DNA from: CAZDHT01 sp964505325
GTDB taxonomy: Bacteria > Planctomycetota > PUPC01
Assembly: GCA_964505325.1 (NCBI GenBank)
Contig: CAZDHT010000196.1
Coordinates: 1 to 10,611, forward strand
Length of the DNA stretch: 10,611 nt
Direction: 5' to 3'
The position numbers and the translations under genes were made by a program. Shown here one piece after another: positions 1-6,548 of this stretch; the first letter of the stretch is position 1; each line of letters begins with the position of its first letter. Under the pieces are notes generated by a model. It made no database searches. It saw only the letters and a program-made list of their open reading frames with translations, and was not told the origin of the DNA.

Positions 1-399
1 GCCGGCCGCATGCTGGCGCGGCCGGGCACGCGGGATTACAGCCCGTTGACCGTCCTGCTGCGCGCGCAGGCGGAGGTCAAGCGGCTTCGGGACCTGCCGC
101 CGAGCGTCTTCTGGCCCGTGCCGAAGGTCGAGTCGACCATCGTCCAGATCGTGCCCGACACCGAACGCCGCGCGGCTGTCGTCGACTATCGCCTGTTCAA
201 GTCCGTAGTGAACGCGCTGTTCTCGCAGCGGCGCAAGACGGCCGCCAAGGTGCTCGCGTCAATGCCGCGCCCAAAGCTCTCGAAGCAGCAGGTGGCCGGC
301 GCGCTCGACGCGGCAGGCGTCCCCCTCGACGCGCGCTCCGATGCACTTCCCACCCCGCAGATTGTCGCGCTGGCGAACACGTTGACACGAGCCGGATGA
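1..399 (+). CDS. rsmA: 16S rRNA adenine dimethyltransferase RsmA/KsgA, C-terminal part (5' truncated by window edge)
   Basis: The reading frame is open from base 1, so this is the last 132 codons of a gene starting outside the window. The first ATG at 10 is an internal Met, not a start. RsmA uses S-adenosylmethionine to dimethylate two adjacent adenines in the 3' helix 45 of 16S rRNA during small-subunit maturation in the cytoplasm. Visible hallmarks are the MLARPGTRDYSPL segment (the family's AxPGxxxYxxLs stretch) and the FWPVPKVEST motif (family FxPxPxVxS), followed by the helical C-terminal domain with a QRRKTAAKVL segment (family xxRRKTLxNxL). The SAM-binding N-terminal half is not in view, so catalytic integrity cannot be judged. 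The stop is TGA at 397-399. Identity is secure from the motifs and their order. Confidence 0.93.
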   Translation, partial: AGRMLARPGTRDYSPLTVLLRAQAEVKRLRDLPPSVFWPVPKVESTIVQIVPDTERRAAVVDYRLFKSVVNALFSQRRKTAAKVLASMPRPKLSKQQVAGALDAAGVPLDARSDALPTPQIVALANTLTRAG

Positions 400-410
400 G
401 TTCCTTCTTC

Positions 411-437
411 GCCTGGGCAGCCGGCTCACACCCAGGC
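411..437 (+). terminator. Perfect 7-bp hairpin after rsmA, possible terminator without a U-tract
   Basis: GCCTGGG (411-417) is the exact reverse complement of CCCAGGC (431-437), with a 13-nt loop that itself holds the palindrome AGCCGGCT (419-426). It starts 11 nt after the rsmA stop. No run of T follows; the next bases are the TTGACC of a candidate promoter. It could slow or end rsmA transcription, protect the 3' end, or be chance in GC-rich DNA. Confidence 0.35.
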
Positions 438-466
438 TTGACCGTCGTCGGCGCCGCCGGTACGAT
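438..466 (+). promoter_or_regulatory. Candidate sigma70 promoter for the aldo/keto reductase gene
   Basis: TTGACC (438-443, five of six to the -35 consensus) is followed after exactly 17 nt by TACGAT (461-466, four of six to TATAAT). Transcription would start near 473, giving a leader of about 36 nt that contains the GGAGG ribosome site at 499-503. The position between two genes and the ideal spacing support it; the weak -10 box keeps confidence moderate. Confidence 0.45.
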
Positions 467-508
467 TGAGCGCGGCTGTGGGACCGTGGGGTGTTGCTGG
501 AGGTTAGC

Positions 509-1489
509 ATGGAAAAGCGTCAATTGGGCGGATCGGGCCTCGAGGTGACGGCGGTCGGCCTGGGCTGCTGGGTGATGGGGGGCTGGATGTGGGGCGGCGC
601 GGACGACGAGGAGTCGATCTCGGCCATCCGCAAAGCTGTCGAGCTGGGCGTCAACTTCATTGATACGGCGCCGGTGTACGGGCACGGCCATTCGGAGGAG
701 CTGGTCGGGCAGGCGCTTGAAGGGCTCCGCGACCAAGTGGTGCTGGCCACCAAGTGCGGGCTGGTCTGGCCGCCGCGGGAAGGGCGTAGTCACTTCGTCG
801 GGCCCGACGGCGTGCCCATCTATCACAACCTCGAGCCGGACAGCATCATGCAGGAATGCGAGGACAGTCTTCGCCGGCTGAAGACCGACGTCATCGACGT
901 CTACCAGTGCCACTGGCCCGACCCGGGCTCGGAACTGGCCGACGCGATGGAGGCGCTGGTCAAGCTCCGAGAGCAGGGGAAGATTCGCGCCATCGGCGTC
1001 AGCAACTTCGGCGTGGAGCAGATGGCCGCGGTGATGGAGCACGGCCGGCTCGACTCCCACCAGCCGCAGTACAACATGCTTGACCGATCAATCGAGGCGG
1101 AGATTCTGCCCTTCTGCCGCGAGAACAACGTGGGCATCATTGCGTACAGCCCGCTCAGCCGGGGCCTGCTCACCGGCAAGGTCACGATGGACCGCCAGTT
1201 CGCCGAAGGCGACCACCGCGCCGGGATCAAGTGGTTCCAGCCCGCCAACCGGAAACGGGTGCTCGAGTTCCTGGAGAAGGTCAGGCCCATCGCCGAGGGG
1301 CACGGAGCGACGCTCGCCCAGCTCGCCGCGAACTGGGTCATCAGGCAGGACGGCGTGACCACGGCGATCTGCGGCGCGCGCCGGCCCGAGCAGGTCGAGG
1401 AGAACGTCAAGGCGGGTGAGTTCAAGCTCAGCGACTCGGAGCTGGCCAAGATCCGCACGCTGCGCGATGGGCTCGGCGAACCGGAATGA
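509..1489 (+). CDS. Aldo/keto reductase family oxidoreductase
   Basis: A 326-residue (beta/alpha)8-barrel NAD(P)H-dependent oxidoreductase of the cytoplasm, the usual length for the bacterial aldo/keto reductases related to stress proteins such as B. subtilis YhdN. ATG at 509 is chosen because GGAGG (499-503) lies 5 nt upstream; a GTG at 491 would put that site inside the gene. The catalytic tetrad is visible: Asp52 and Tyr57 in FIDTAPVYGHG, Lys82 in VLATKCG, and His135 in VYQCHWPD. The cofactor-binding elements GVSNFG, YSPLSRGLLTGK and CGARRPEQVEEN follow in order. The substrate cannot be read from the sequence: members of this group reduce various aldehydes, ketones and sugars. It probably has its own promoter and is not clearly linked in function to rsmA or to the membrane gene downstream, from which it is separated by 75 nt. 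Confidence 0.92.
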   Translation: MEKRQLGGSGLEVTAVGLGCWVMGGWMWGGADDEESISAIRKAVELGVNFIDTAPVYGHGHSEELVGQALEGLRDQVVLATKCGLVWPPREGRSHFVGPDGVPIYHNLEPDSIMQECEDSLRRLKTDVIDVYQCHWPDPGSELADAMEALVKLREQGKIRAIGVSNFGVEQMAAVMEHGRLDSHQPQYNMLDRSIEAEILPFCRENNVGIIAYSPLSRGLLTGKVTMDRQFAEGDHRAGIKWFQPANRKRVLEFLEKVRPIAEGHGATLAQLAANWVIRQDGVTTAICGARRPEQVEENVKAGEFKLSDSELAKIRTLRDGLGEPE

Positions 1490-1564
1490 CCGCGCTCGCA
1501 CGCACGCCCTTCTCTTCGGCGCCGGGACGGCGCGTTGTTGACAGGCCTCAAGGGCGGCGTTAGC

Positions 1565-2353
1565 ATGAGTCAAATGGCGGGTGCCGGAAGAAAACAAGAA
1601 GAACGGCGGGCGCGGATCTGGAGAACGGCGGTCTGGCTCGCTGTGTATTTGTGCGTGTTTACGGCGTTCGCGTTCGTTGCGTCGCAGCGCTGTGGCGAGC
1701 GTGGGCTGATGGCGACGCTGACGTTCGTGGAGTGCGCCCTGCTGGCGGTGGTGGTCGCGATCTTCGCAGTAACCCTTGATCCGCGGGAACTCGGTGTCTG
1801 GAGGTTCGTGCTGCACCTTGCCGCCGTCTGCGTGTTGACACTGCTGATCAGCGCGGGGGTCTTGGGCCTGGCATCGGCGGCCTGGGGAGCGCATCCGTTC
1901 ATCGGCGGCCTGGCCGCTCAACTGGTCATTCTCTCGTTCTGCATCCTCCTGGGGTCGGTTTTTGCGGTGGTCCGGTGCAGCGGGTCCGAACTTTTGTTCG
2001 CGCAGCTCGTTTGCATATTCGTGGCCTGCGCGCTGATGGGAACGGTGTTCTACGCCGACCCGATCATCGAGGCGCAGAGAAGCTCCGAGGCAAAGGGCTT
2101 CGTCATTCGCGCGGTCCTGGCGACGAACCCGATCACCGCGATATCGTGGTCGTTGCTGCAATTCGACCTGATGCACCGGCCATTGATGTACGGCTCGATA
2201 TCGGTGATCGGCGACCACTATACGCCCTACCCGGACTGGTGGACGACTCTGTGCGGGTATCTGGCAATATCGGCTGTGACGTTGATCGGTGCGGAATTGC
2301 TGCGAAGGCACCGTTCTCTGAAACTGATCCGTAAAGGAGGACGCTCAAGATGA
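1565..2353 (+). CDS. Polytopic membrane protein, possibly ABC-2 permease-like, function unknown
   Basis: A 262-residue protein with a positively charged N-terminus (RKQEERRARIWR) and about six hydrophobic segments near residues 21-40, 50-71, 80-104, 112-136, 143-163 and 228-246. A polar stretch of about 64 residues (164-227) lies between the fifth and sixth; it contains ATNPITAISWSL and a Tyr/Trp-rich DHYTPYPDWW just before the last segment. The NP-x-TA segment followed by a short aromatic region and a final helix recalls ABC-2 type permease subunits, but no ATPase gene is adjacent and I do not recognise the family firmly. The chosen ATG at 1565 has only a weak upstream purine run (AAGGGCGG, about 9 nt away); ATG at 1574 is an alternative. 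The stop overlaps the next gene's ATG (ATGA, 2350-2353), implying coupled translation and a shared task with that lipoprotein. The C-terminal RRHRSLKLIRKGGRSR tail is strongly basic and probably cytoplasmic. Confidence 0.75.
   Translation: MSQMAGAGRKQEERRARIWRTAVWLAVYLCVFTAFAFVASQRCGERGLMATLTFVECALLAVVVAIFAVTLDPRELGVWRFVLHLAAVCVLTLLISAGVLGLASAAWGAHPFIGGLAAQLVILSFCILLGSVFAVVRCSGSELLFAQLVCIFVACALMGTVFYADPIIEAQRSSEAKGFVIRAVLATNPITAISWSLLQFDLMHRPLMYGSISVIGDHYTPYPDWWTTLCGYLAISAVTLIGAELLRRHRSLKLIRKGGRSR
2333..2340 (+). promoter_or_regulatory. Strong ribosome binding site for the alpha-toroid lipoprotein
   Basis: AAAGGAGG sits 9 nt before the ATG at 2350 and inside the 3' end of the membrane-protein gene. 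It is the strongest ribosome site on the plus strand here. It fixes the start of the lipoprotein, and suggests that protein is made in larger amounts than its weakly initiated upstream partner. Confidence 0.8.
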
Positions 2354-3531
2354 GAAGACGCTCATGCTTGTTCCTCGCGTTGCTGGCGGCGGGCTCTCTG
2401 GTGGTGGCTTCGTGCGGCAAGAAGGAGACGCCCGTGAAGAAGCCCGGCCCGGAGAAGCAGGACATCGACGTGAAGAAGCTAAAGGGAGAGATCCGGACGT
2501 CCATCGAGAAGGCGGCGGCGTTTCTGCGCCGCGCCCAGCACGAGAACGGGAGTTGGGGCGGCCACGGCGGCGGCGTCGGCAAGACCGGGCTGGTCATCGA
2601 GGCGCTGGCCGGGGCGCCGGAGGACATTCGCAAGGAGTGCGGCGAAGCCATCGAAAAGGGCCTGAAATACATCCTGGCCAACCGGCGCCCGGACGGTTCG
2701 ATCGTGGACAAGGACGGGATGGTCGTGAACTACCGGACATCCATCGCGACGCGAGCGCTCATCGCGATTGACGCAAAGAAATACAGAGACGTGATTGACG
2801 CGGCCGTCAAGTACACCAAGGGCATCCAGGTGAACGATCCGAAGAACAAGCTGCGGCACGGCTCGATCGGCTACGGCAGCAACAAAGACATGGGCGACCA
2901 GATGAACGAGCAGGAGGCGATCGAGATGCTGCGGAAGGCGGGCGTCAGCCCGGACGACCCGGTGTTCAAGAGGGCGCTGGAGTTCCTGATGCGAACGCAG
3001 GCCCTCGACGAGGGAGCCGACCCGGGGGTCCGGACCGCCAACGACGGCGGCGCTATCTACCGGTCGGACCACACCGCCGAGGGGGCTTCCAAGGCCGGCA
3101 ATATACAACTGCCTGACGGGACCATGGTCCCGCGCTCCTACGGCGGCGCCACCTATGCGCTGCTGAAGAGCCTGCTCTTCGCCGGGTTGAAAAAAGACCA
3201 TCCCCGCGTCGTGGCCGCGTACAACTGGATCCGCCGGAACTACTCTGTTAAAGAGCACCCCGGGCTCGGCGTCAAGGGCCTCTTCTACTACCATTACACG
3301 ATGGCGCGGACGCTCGAGCTGTGGGGCTCGCAGACCATCAAAGTCGGCAATACCGACCGCAACTGGGCTGCCGAGCTCGCCGCGCACGTCATCTCGCTTC
3401 AGGACGGAAGCGGCAAGGAGAACGACGGCTCGTGGTTCGGTGATGCCAAGTGGATGGAAGACGACCGCGCGCTCTGCACGGCGTACAGCATCTACGTGTT
3501 GAACACGTGCCGCCGGATGCTGGAGAAGTAG
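2350..3531 (+). CDS. Lipoprotein with prenyltransferase/squalene-oxidase-like alpha-toroid repeats
   Basis: A 393-residue protein. The N-terminus MRRRSCLFLALLAAG is a basic-hydrophobic signal ending in the lipobox VASC, predicting lipidation on Cys22 and membrane anchoring. A Lys/Pro/Glu-rich linker (23-45) leads into an all-helical domain with several QW-like repeats: FLRRAQHENGSWGG (58-71), LKYILANRRPDGSI (105-118), FLMRTQAL...GGAIY (212-237) and SLQDGS...NDGSWFGD (350-365). These mark the alpha/alpha-toroid fold of the squalene cyclase and prenyltransferase superfamily. The DxDD acid motif of squalene-hopene cyclases is absent, so terpene cyclisation is unlikely. Related exported toroid proteins are frequent and uncharacterised in planctomycetes, which is the best phylogenetic hint here. 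ATG overlaps the upstream stop (ATGA), so the two proteins probably work together at the envelope, perhaps in glycan or ligand binding; that role is speculation. Confidence 0.85.
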   Translation: MRRRSCLFLALLAAGSLVVASCGKKETPVKKPGPEKQDIDVKKLKGEIRTSIEKAAAFLRRAQHENGSWGGHGGGVGKTGLVIEALAGAPEDIRKECGEAIEKGLKYILANRRPDGSIVDKDGMVVNYRTSIATRALIAIDAKKYRDVIDAAVKYTKGIQVNDPKNKLRHGSIGYGSNKDMGDQMNEQEAIEMLRKAGVSPDDPVFKRALEFLMRTQALDEGADPGVRTANDGGAIYRSDHTAEGASKAGNIQLPDGTMVPRSYGGATYALLKSLLFAGLKKDHPRVVAAYNWIRRNYSVKEHPGLGVKGLFYYHYTMARTLELWGSQTIKVGNTDRNWAAELAAHVISLQDGSGKENDGSWFGDAKWMEDDRALCTAYSIYVLNTCRRMLEK

Positions 3532-3541
3532 CGGCGGCCGA

Positions 3542-4564
3542 TCACTGGGGAGGCTGGTCTTCGGGCTTCTCTTCCGGTTGCTCTGGCGGCGTGCTTTCGG
3601 GCGCCTGTTCCGGGGGCTCCTCGGGCGCGGCTTCCGGCGCTTCTTCCCCCTGTTCGGATGTGTCTTCCAGGGAGCCGATCACTCCGCCGGTTGCGGACTC
3701 GTGCGTTTCTTCCTCCTCGGGCCTCTTCTCCCGTGGCGGGGCGCCCTCCGCCTGCAGGTACTCGACAAGCCGGGCCAGGGTCTTCCGGATCTCCGAACGG
3801 GGCACGATCATGTCGACCAGCCCGTGTTCGAGCATGAACTCGCTTCTCTGGAAGCCCTCGGGCAGCTTCTGCTTGATGGTTTCTTCAATCACCCGGGCCC
3901 CGGTGAACCCGATGCGGGCGCCGGGCTCGGCCAGAATGACGTCCGCCTCGGTGGCAAAGCTGGCCGTGGTCCCGCCGTAGGTCGGGTCCGCGAGCAGCGT
4001 GATCACAGCCACGCCCGCCTCCTGACAGACCAGGACGGCCCCGCTTGTCTTGGCCATTTGCATCACTGCGGTGGCGCCCTCCTGCATCCGCGCTCCGCCC
4101 GAGCCGCAGACGAGTATCATCGGGATGTGCTCCTCGGCGGCGACTTCGGCCAGGCGGCATATCTTCTCGCCCATCACCGAGCCGAGAGTACCCATCATGA
4201 AACCGGTATCGAGCACGCCGAACGCGACCTTCCAGCCGTCGATGGTCCCGGTGCCGACGACGATCGCGTCCCTCAGCCCGGTGGCCTCCGCGTATCGCTT
4301 GAGCCGATCCGCATAGGGCTCGCGGTCCACGAAGCCGAGTGCATCCTGGGGCGCGATGTCGGCGAACAGTTCATCGAAGCTCCACGGATCGAGGGTCAAT
4401 GCGATGCGCTGCGAGGAATCGAGCGAGAAGTGGAACCCGCATTCGGGGCAGACGCGGAGGCTGTCCTCGACCTCCTTCTTGTAGACGGTCTTGCCGCACT
4501 CATCGCAGCGCATCCAGAGACCGTCCGGCATGTCCTTTTTCTTGCGCCCGAAATGCCAGGCCAT
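3542..4564 (-). CDS. accD: Acetyl-CoA carboxylase carboxyltransferase subunit beta
   Basis: AccD pairs with AccA to move the carboxyl group from biotinylated BCCP to acetyl-CoA, giving malonyl-CoA for fatty acid synthesis in the cytoplasm. The N-terminal zinc ribbon is intact (C20-x2-C23-x15-C39-x2-C42). The crotonase-fold core carries GSGGARMQEG (154-163), PTYGGTTASFA (194-204) and GFTGARVIEETI (219-230). ATG at 4564 is preferred: GGAG lies 6 nt upstream and MAWHFGRKKK resembles other AccD starts; a TTG six codons earlier is the alternative. Residues 275-340 form an extra tail of about 66 residues rich in Pro and Glu, probably disordered and not needed for catalysis. It is last in the gapA-pgk-rpe block, 167 nt after the preceding gene, and no accA is in view. 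Its stop faces the toroid gene's stop across 10 nt. Confidence 0.95.
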   Translation of the reverse strand: MAWHFGRKKKDMPDGLWMRCDECGKTVYKKEVEDSLRVCPECGFHFSLDSSQRIALTLDPWSFDELFADIAPQDALGFVDREPYADRLKRYAEATGLRDAIVVGTGTIDGWKVAFGVLDTGFMMGTLGSVMGEKICRLAEVAAEEHIPMILVCGSGGARMQEGATAVMQMAKTSGAVLVCQEAGVAVITLLADPTYGGTTASFATEADVILAEPGARIGFTGARVIEETIKQKLPEGFQRSEFMLEHGLVDMIVPRSEIRKTLARLVEYLQAEGAPPREKRPEEEETHESATGGVIGSLEDTSEQGEEAPEAAPEEPPEQAPESTPPEQPEEKPEDQPPQ

Positions 4565-4601
4565 TCGCGGCTCCGTGTCCAAAGAGCTCTGTCAAAACCC
4601 C

Positions 4602-4655
4602 GGTGGGGCAGGCATTCTTGCCTGCCACGGGGCAGACAGGGATATCCGCCCCACC
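4602..4655. repeat. 54-nt imperfect palindrome, probable dispersed intergenic repeat
   Basis: Two 25-nt arms (4602-4626 and 4631-4655) flank a 4-nt centre ACGG. They match at 19 of 25 positions, and all six differences are transitions. The outermost 8 bp (GGTGGGGC/GCCCCACC) are perfect. The left arm also contains its own 7-bp hairpin, GGCAGGC-ATTCTT-GCCTGCC (4607-4626). It lies in the gap upstream of accD. The form (GGTGGGGCAGGCATTCTTGC and its partner) resembles small palindromic repeats I have seen scattered through PVC-type genomes, but copy number cannot be seen from one window. It may fold in the mRNA between the upstream gene and accD. Confidence 0.7.
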
Positions 4656-4731
4656 GTTTTGTTGGAGTTCCTGAACGCCCGACCTCGTCTGCCGCATTCT
4701 ACCAGAAAACGCGCTGCGCGCCGCGCGTCTA

Positions 4732-5817
4732 TTACTTCGTTCTGTCCGTTGCCAGGTTTTTCAGGCGCTTCGCGACCGCGGCCCGGTCGGCGCCTTTCAC
4801 TTTGCCCAAGAGCTGCTTCAGGTACTCCGCGTCGTTGAGCAGGTCCAGCGCGGCGATGACCTCGTCCACCTCCGTTTGATCGCGCTGGGCGGTGAGGACC
4901 TTTCCCAGGCGCATGCGCACCTCTTCGGAAGGCGGCTTCCTGGATGCCTGCTCGATCAGCGGCGCGTAGCGGGCGAACTTCTCTGACAGGGCCTTCGTGG
5001 CTTGTTCGCGGACGTCGAAGTTCTGATCGTCCATCTCGCGGAGGAGTTTCTGGAAGTCAAGCCGTTCCTGGTCGGAGAACGGGCGGAGCCTCGAGCAGAC
5101 CGCCTGCATGACCTTTGGGCTGAACCGGCCGGGGAACAGCCGGACCCCGATGCGCCGAAGGAAAGGGAACAGCCTCTCGTCAACATAGGCGCAGTTGCCG
5201 CGGTAGAACGACGCGAAAGTGGCGCCGGCCCGGGTGAACGTCTTCTCGGCGGTCACGTGGGCGACGGTAAAGCGCCCGGCCGTCGTCTGAATCAGCACGA
5301 GCACGTCGCCCCGCGAATTGGTGAAGAGGAGCCGGAGCCCGCTCTTCGCATCGTCGATCACGCTGAGTTCGTTGCCGGGCCCGGCCTCCTCCCGCAGCGC
5401 CACGTGCACCCGATCACCGCTCACCTTGAGCTCGGCCGAGAACCCCCGGCCGGAGAACCTTTGGGTCCTGTAGTTGTTCGAGGCGGTCATTCCGAAGCCG
5501 CCGCCTCCTGCGGCGGTCCCCAGCTTCCTGAAGATACGGTCAACGCCGGACTGCTGACCGAAGCCGCCCACGTTTACGCGGACCCCCACCCCGGGCCCGG
5601 GCCTCGGCTTCTCCGCGGCCCCGGCCGGGGATGCCTCCCAATGTCCGCGATCCAGGACCAGGGCGTTCCCGTCGAGGGTGAATTTCAGGAGCTCGCCGAT
5701 CTCCTTGGAGAGCGTCTCGAACTTGCTCTTCTCGGCGGCTGGTTCGCCCGCCCGAACGGCGCTTCCCGCCACGCAGACGGCCAGGAAACAACCCAACGCT
5801 GCGGCCTTCGGTCGCAT
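4732..5817 (-). CDS. Secreted protein with C-terminal HEAT-like helical repeat, function unknown
   Basis: A 361-residue protein. The start ATG at 5817 is set by GGAG (5824-5827) 6 nt upstream and by the signal peptide it exposes: MRPKAAALGCFLAVCVAGSA with a likely signal peptidase I cleavage after VRA (residue 23). The open frame continues upstream but only as a shadow of rpe. The mature part has a Pro/Gly-rich segment (70-110) with GVGVRVNVGGFG and GGGGFGM, then a region likely rich in beta strands (120-195; GRGFSAELKVSGDRVHVALR). The C-terminal part is helical and charged, with MDDQNFDVREQATKALSEKF (262-281) and PSEEVRMRLGKVL, like single HEAT-type repeats common in planctomycete exported proteins. 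No catalytic motif is visible. It follows rpe by 26 nt in the same operon, which is odd for an exported protein among glycolytic enzymes. I do not know its function. Confidence 0.72.
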   Translation of the reverse strand: MRPKAAALGCFLAVCVAGSAVRAGEPAAEKSKFETLSKEIGELLKFTLDGNALVLDRGHWEASPAGAAEKPRPGPGVGVRVNVGGFGQQSGVDRIFRKLGTAAGGGGFGMTASNNYRTQRFSGRGFSAELKVSGDRVHVALREEAGPGNELSVIDDAKSGLRLLFTNSRGDVLVLIQTTAGRFTVAHVTAEKTFTRAGATFASFYRGNCAYVDERLFPFLRRIGVRLFPGRFSPKVMQAVCSRLRPFSDQERLDFQKLLREMDDQNFDVREQATKALSEKFARYAPLIEQASRKPPSEEVRMRLGKVLTAQRDQTEVDEVIAALDLLNDAEYLKQLLGKVKGADRAAVAKRLKNLATDRTK

Positions 5818-5843
5818 TGGTTTCTCCGGGAAACGTTCGTGGT

Positions 5844-6524
5844 TCAAGCGCCGGCGAACGCGGCCTCGCCCGCGGACCGAAGGTCCCGAACGGCGCGGGC
5901 GATGTCGTCGGCCCAGAAGATCGACTTGCCCGCAACGAACACGTTGGCGCCGGCGTCCGCCAGCATCGTGGCGTTCTCGACGCTCACCCCGCCGTCCACC
6001 GCGATGTCCACGTCCTCGCCGAACATCTCGCGCAGCGCCGGGATCTTCTTCACCGGCTCGGGGTGGAAGCTCTGGCCGGTATATCCGCACTTGACGGTCA
6101 TTACCAGCAGGATGCCGACCTCGCCGGCCATGTGCGCGGCGGCCTCCGCCGGCGTATCCATCTCGAGCGTCAGGCCCGGCCGCACGCCCAACGCCTTGAT
6201 CTTGCGGGCCAGCGCAACGTGGTCGATGTCAAGCTCCACATGAAACAGGAGGTCGTCGGCGCCGGCCTTCGCGAACGGTTCGATGAACATCTCGGGATCC
6301 GTCACCATCAAGTGAGTGGACAGCGGGATGTCACAGACCCTGTCGATCGATCCGACGACGGCAGGCCCGAAGCTGAGGTTGGGCGCGAAGTGCCCGTCCA
6401 TCACGTCAATGTGGAGCATGTCGGCACCGGCGGCATGGGCGGCGCGGACGTGCTCTCCGGCGCGGGCCAGGTCCGCCGCCAGGAGCGACGGTGCGATCTT
6501 GATCGTTCTCGCGGTCGTGCCCAC
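5844..6524 (-). CDS. rpe: Ribulose-phosphate 3-epimerase
   Basis: A 226-residue TIM-barrel enzyme interconverting ribulose 5-phosphate and xylulose 5-phosphate in the pentose phosphate pathway. Motifs in order: IAPSLLAADLA (Ser13), ADMLHIDVMDGHFAPN (His38, catalytic Asp40, Met42), STHLMV (His71) and AVDGGV (catalytic Asp177). The two Asp and two His residues match the metal and acid/base set of the family. The start is GTG at 6524: GGAG (6533-6536) lies 8 nt upstream and no other Met occurs before the His38 motif. It starts 24 nt after pgk ends, so co-transcription is likely. Two places differ from the usual family sequence: the loop normally read as NPGFGGQ is KCGYTGQ (145-151), and the final phosphate-binding stretch is VAGKSIFWADD rather than VAGSAIF. 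An epimerase for a related sugar phosphate is therefore a minor alternative. Confidence 0.9.
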   Translation of the reverse strand: MGTTARTIKIAPSLLAADLARAGEHVRAAHAAGADMLHIDVMDGHFAPNLSFGPAVVGSIDRVCDIPLSTHLMVTDPEMFIEPFAKAGADDLLFHVELDIDHVALARKIKALGVRPGLTLEMDTPAEAAAHMAGEVGILLVMTVKCGYTGQSFHPEPVKKIPALREMFGEDVDIAVDGGVSVENATMLADAGANVFVAGKSIFWADDIARAVRDLRSAGEAAFAGA

Positions 6525-6548
6525 GGTTCCGTCTCCGGCCCGACGCGG

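Noticed and set aside
197..1060. A 287-codon minus-strand open frame over rsmA and the reductase
   Set aside because: Both plus-strand genes are supported by catalytic motifs and this frame shows none.
1088..2311. A 407-codon minus-strand open frame across the reductase and membrane-protein genes
   Set aside because: It spans two plus-strand genes and an intergenic gap, has Arg/Gln-rich composition with no motif, and is a GC-driven shadow.
4590..4595. TTGACA on the minus strand just upstream of accD as a promoter
   Set aside because: At 16-18 nt spacing the sequence is GC-rich with no -10-like hexamer, and the start point would fall at or beyond the accD start codon.
3578..4879. A 433-codon plus-strand open frame antisense to accD
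   Set aside because: It runs through accD and the palindromic repeat into the next gene, with no ribosome site and no recognisable domain.
5818..6090. Extending the secreted-protein gene upstream to 6090
   Set aside because: The added 91 residues are Arg-rich and overlap rpe. The ATG at 5817 has a proper ribosome site and begins a signal peptide.
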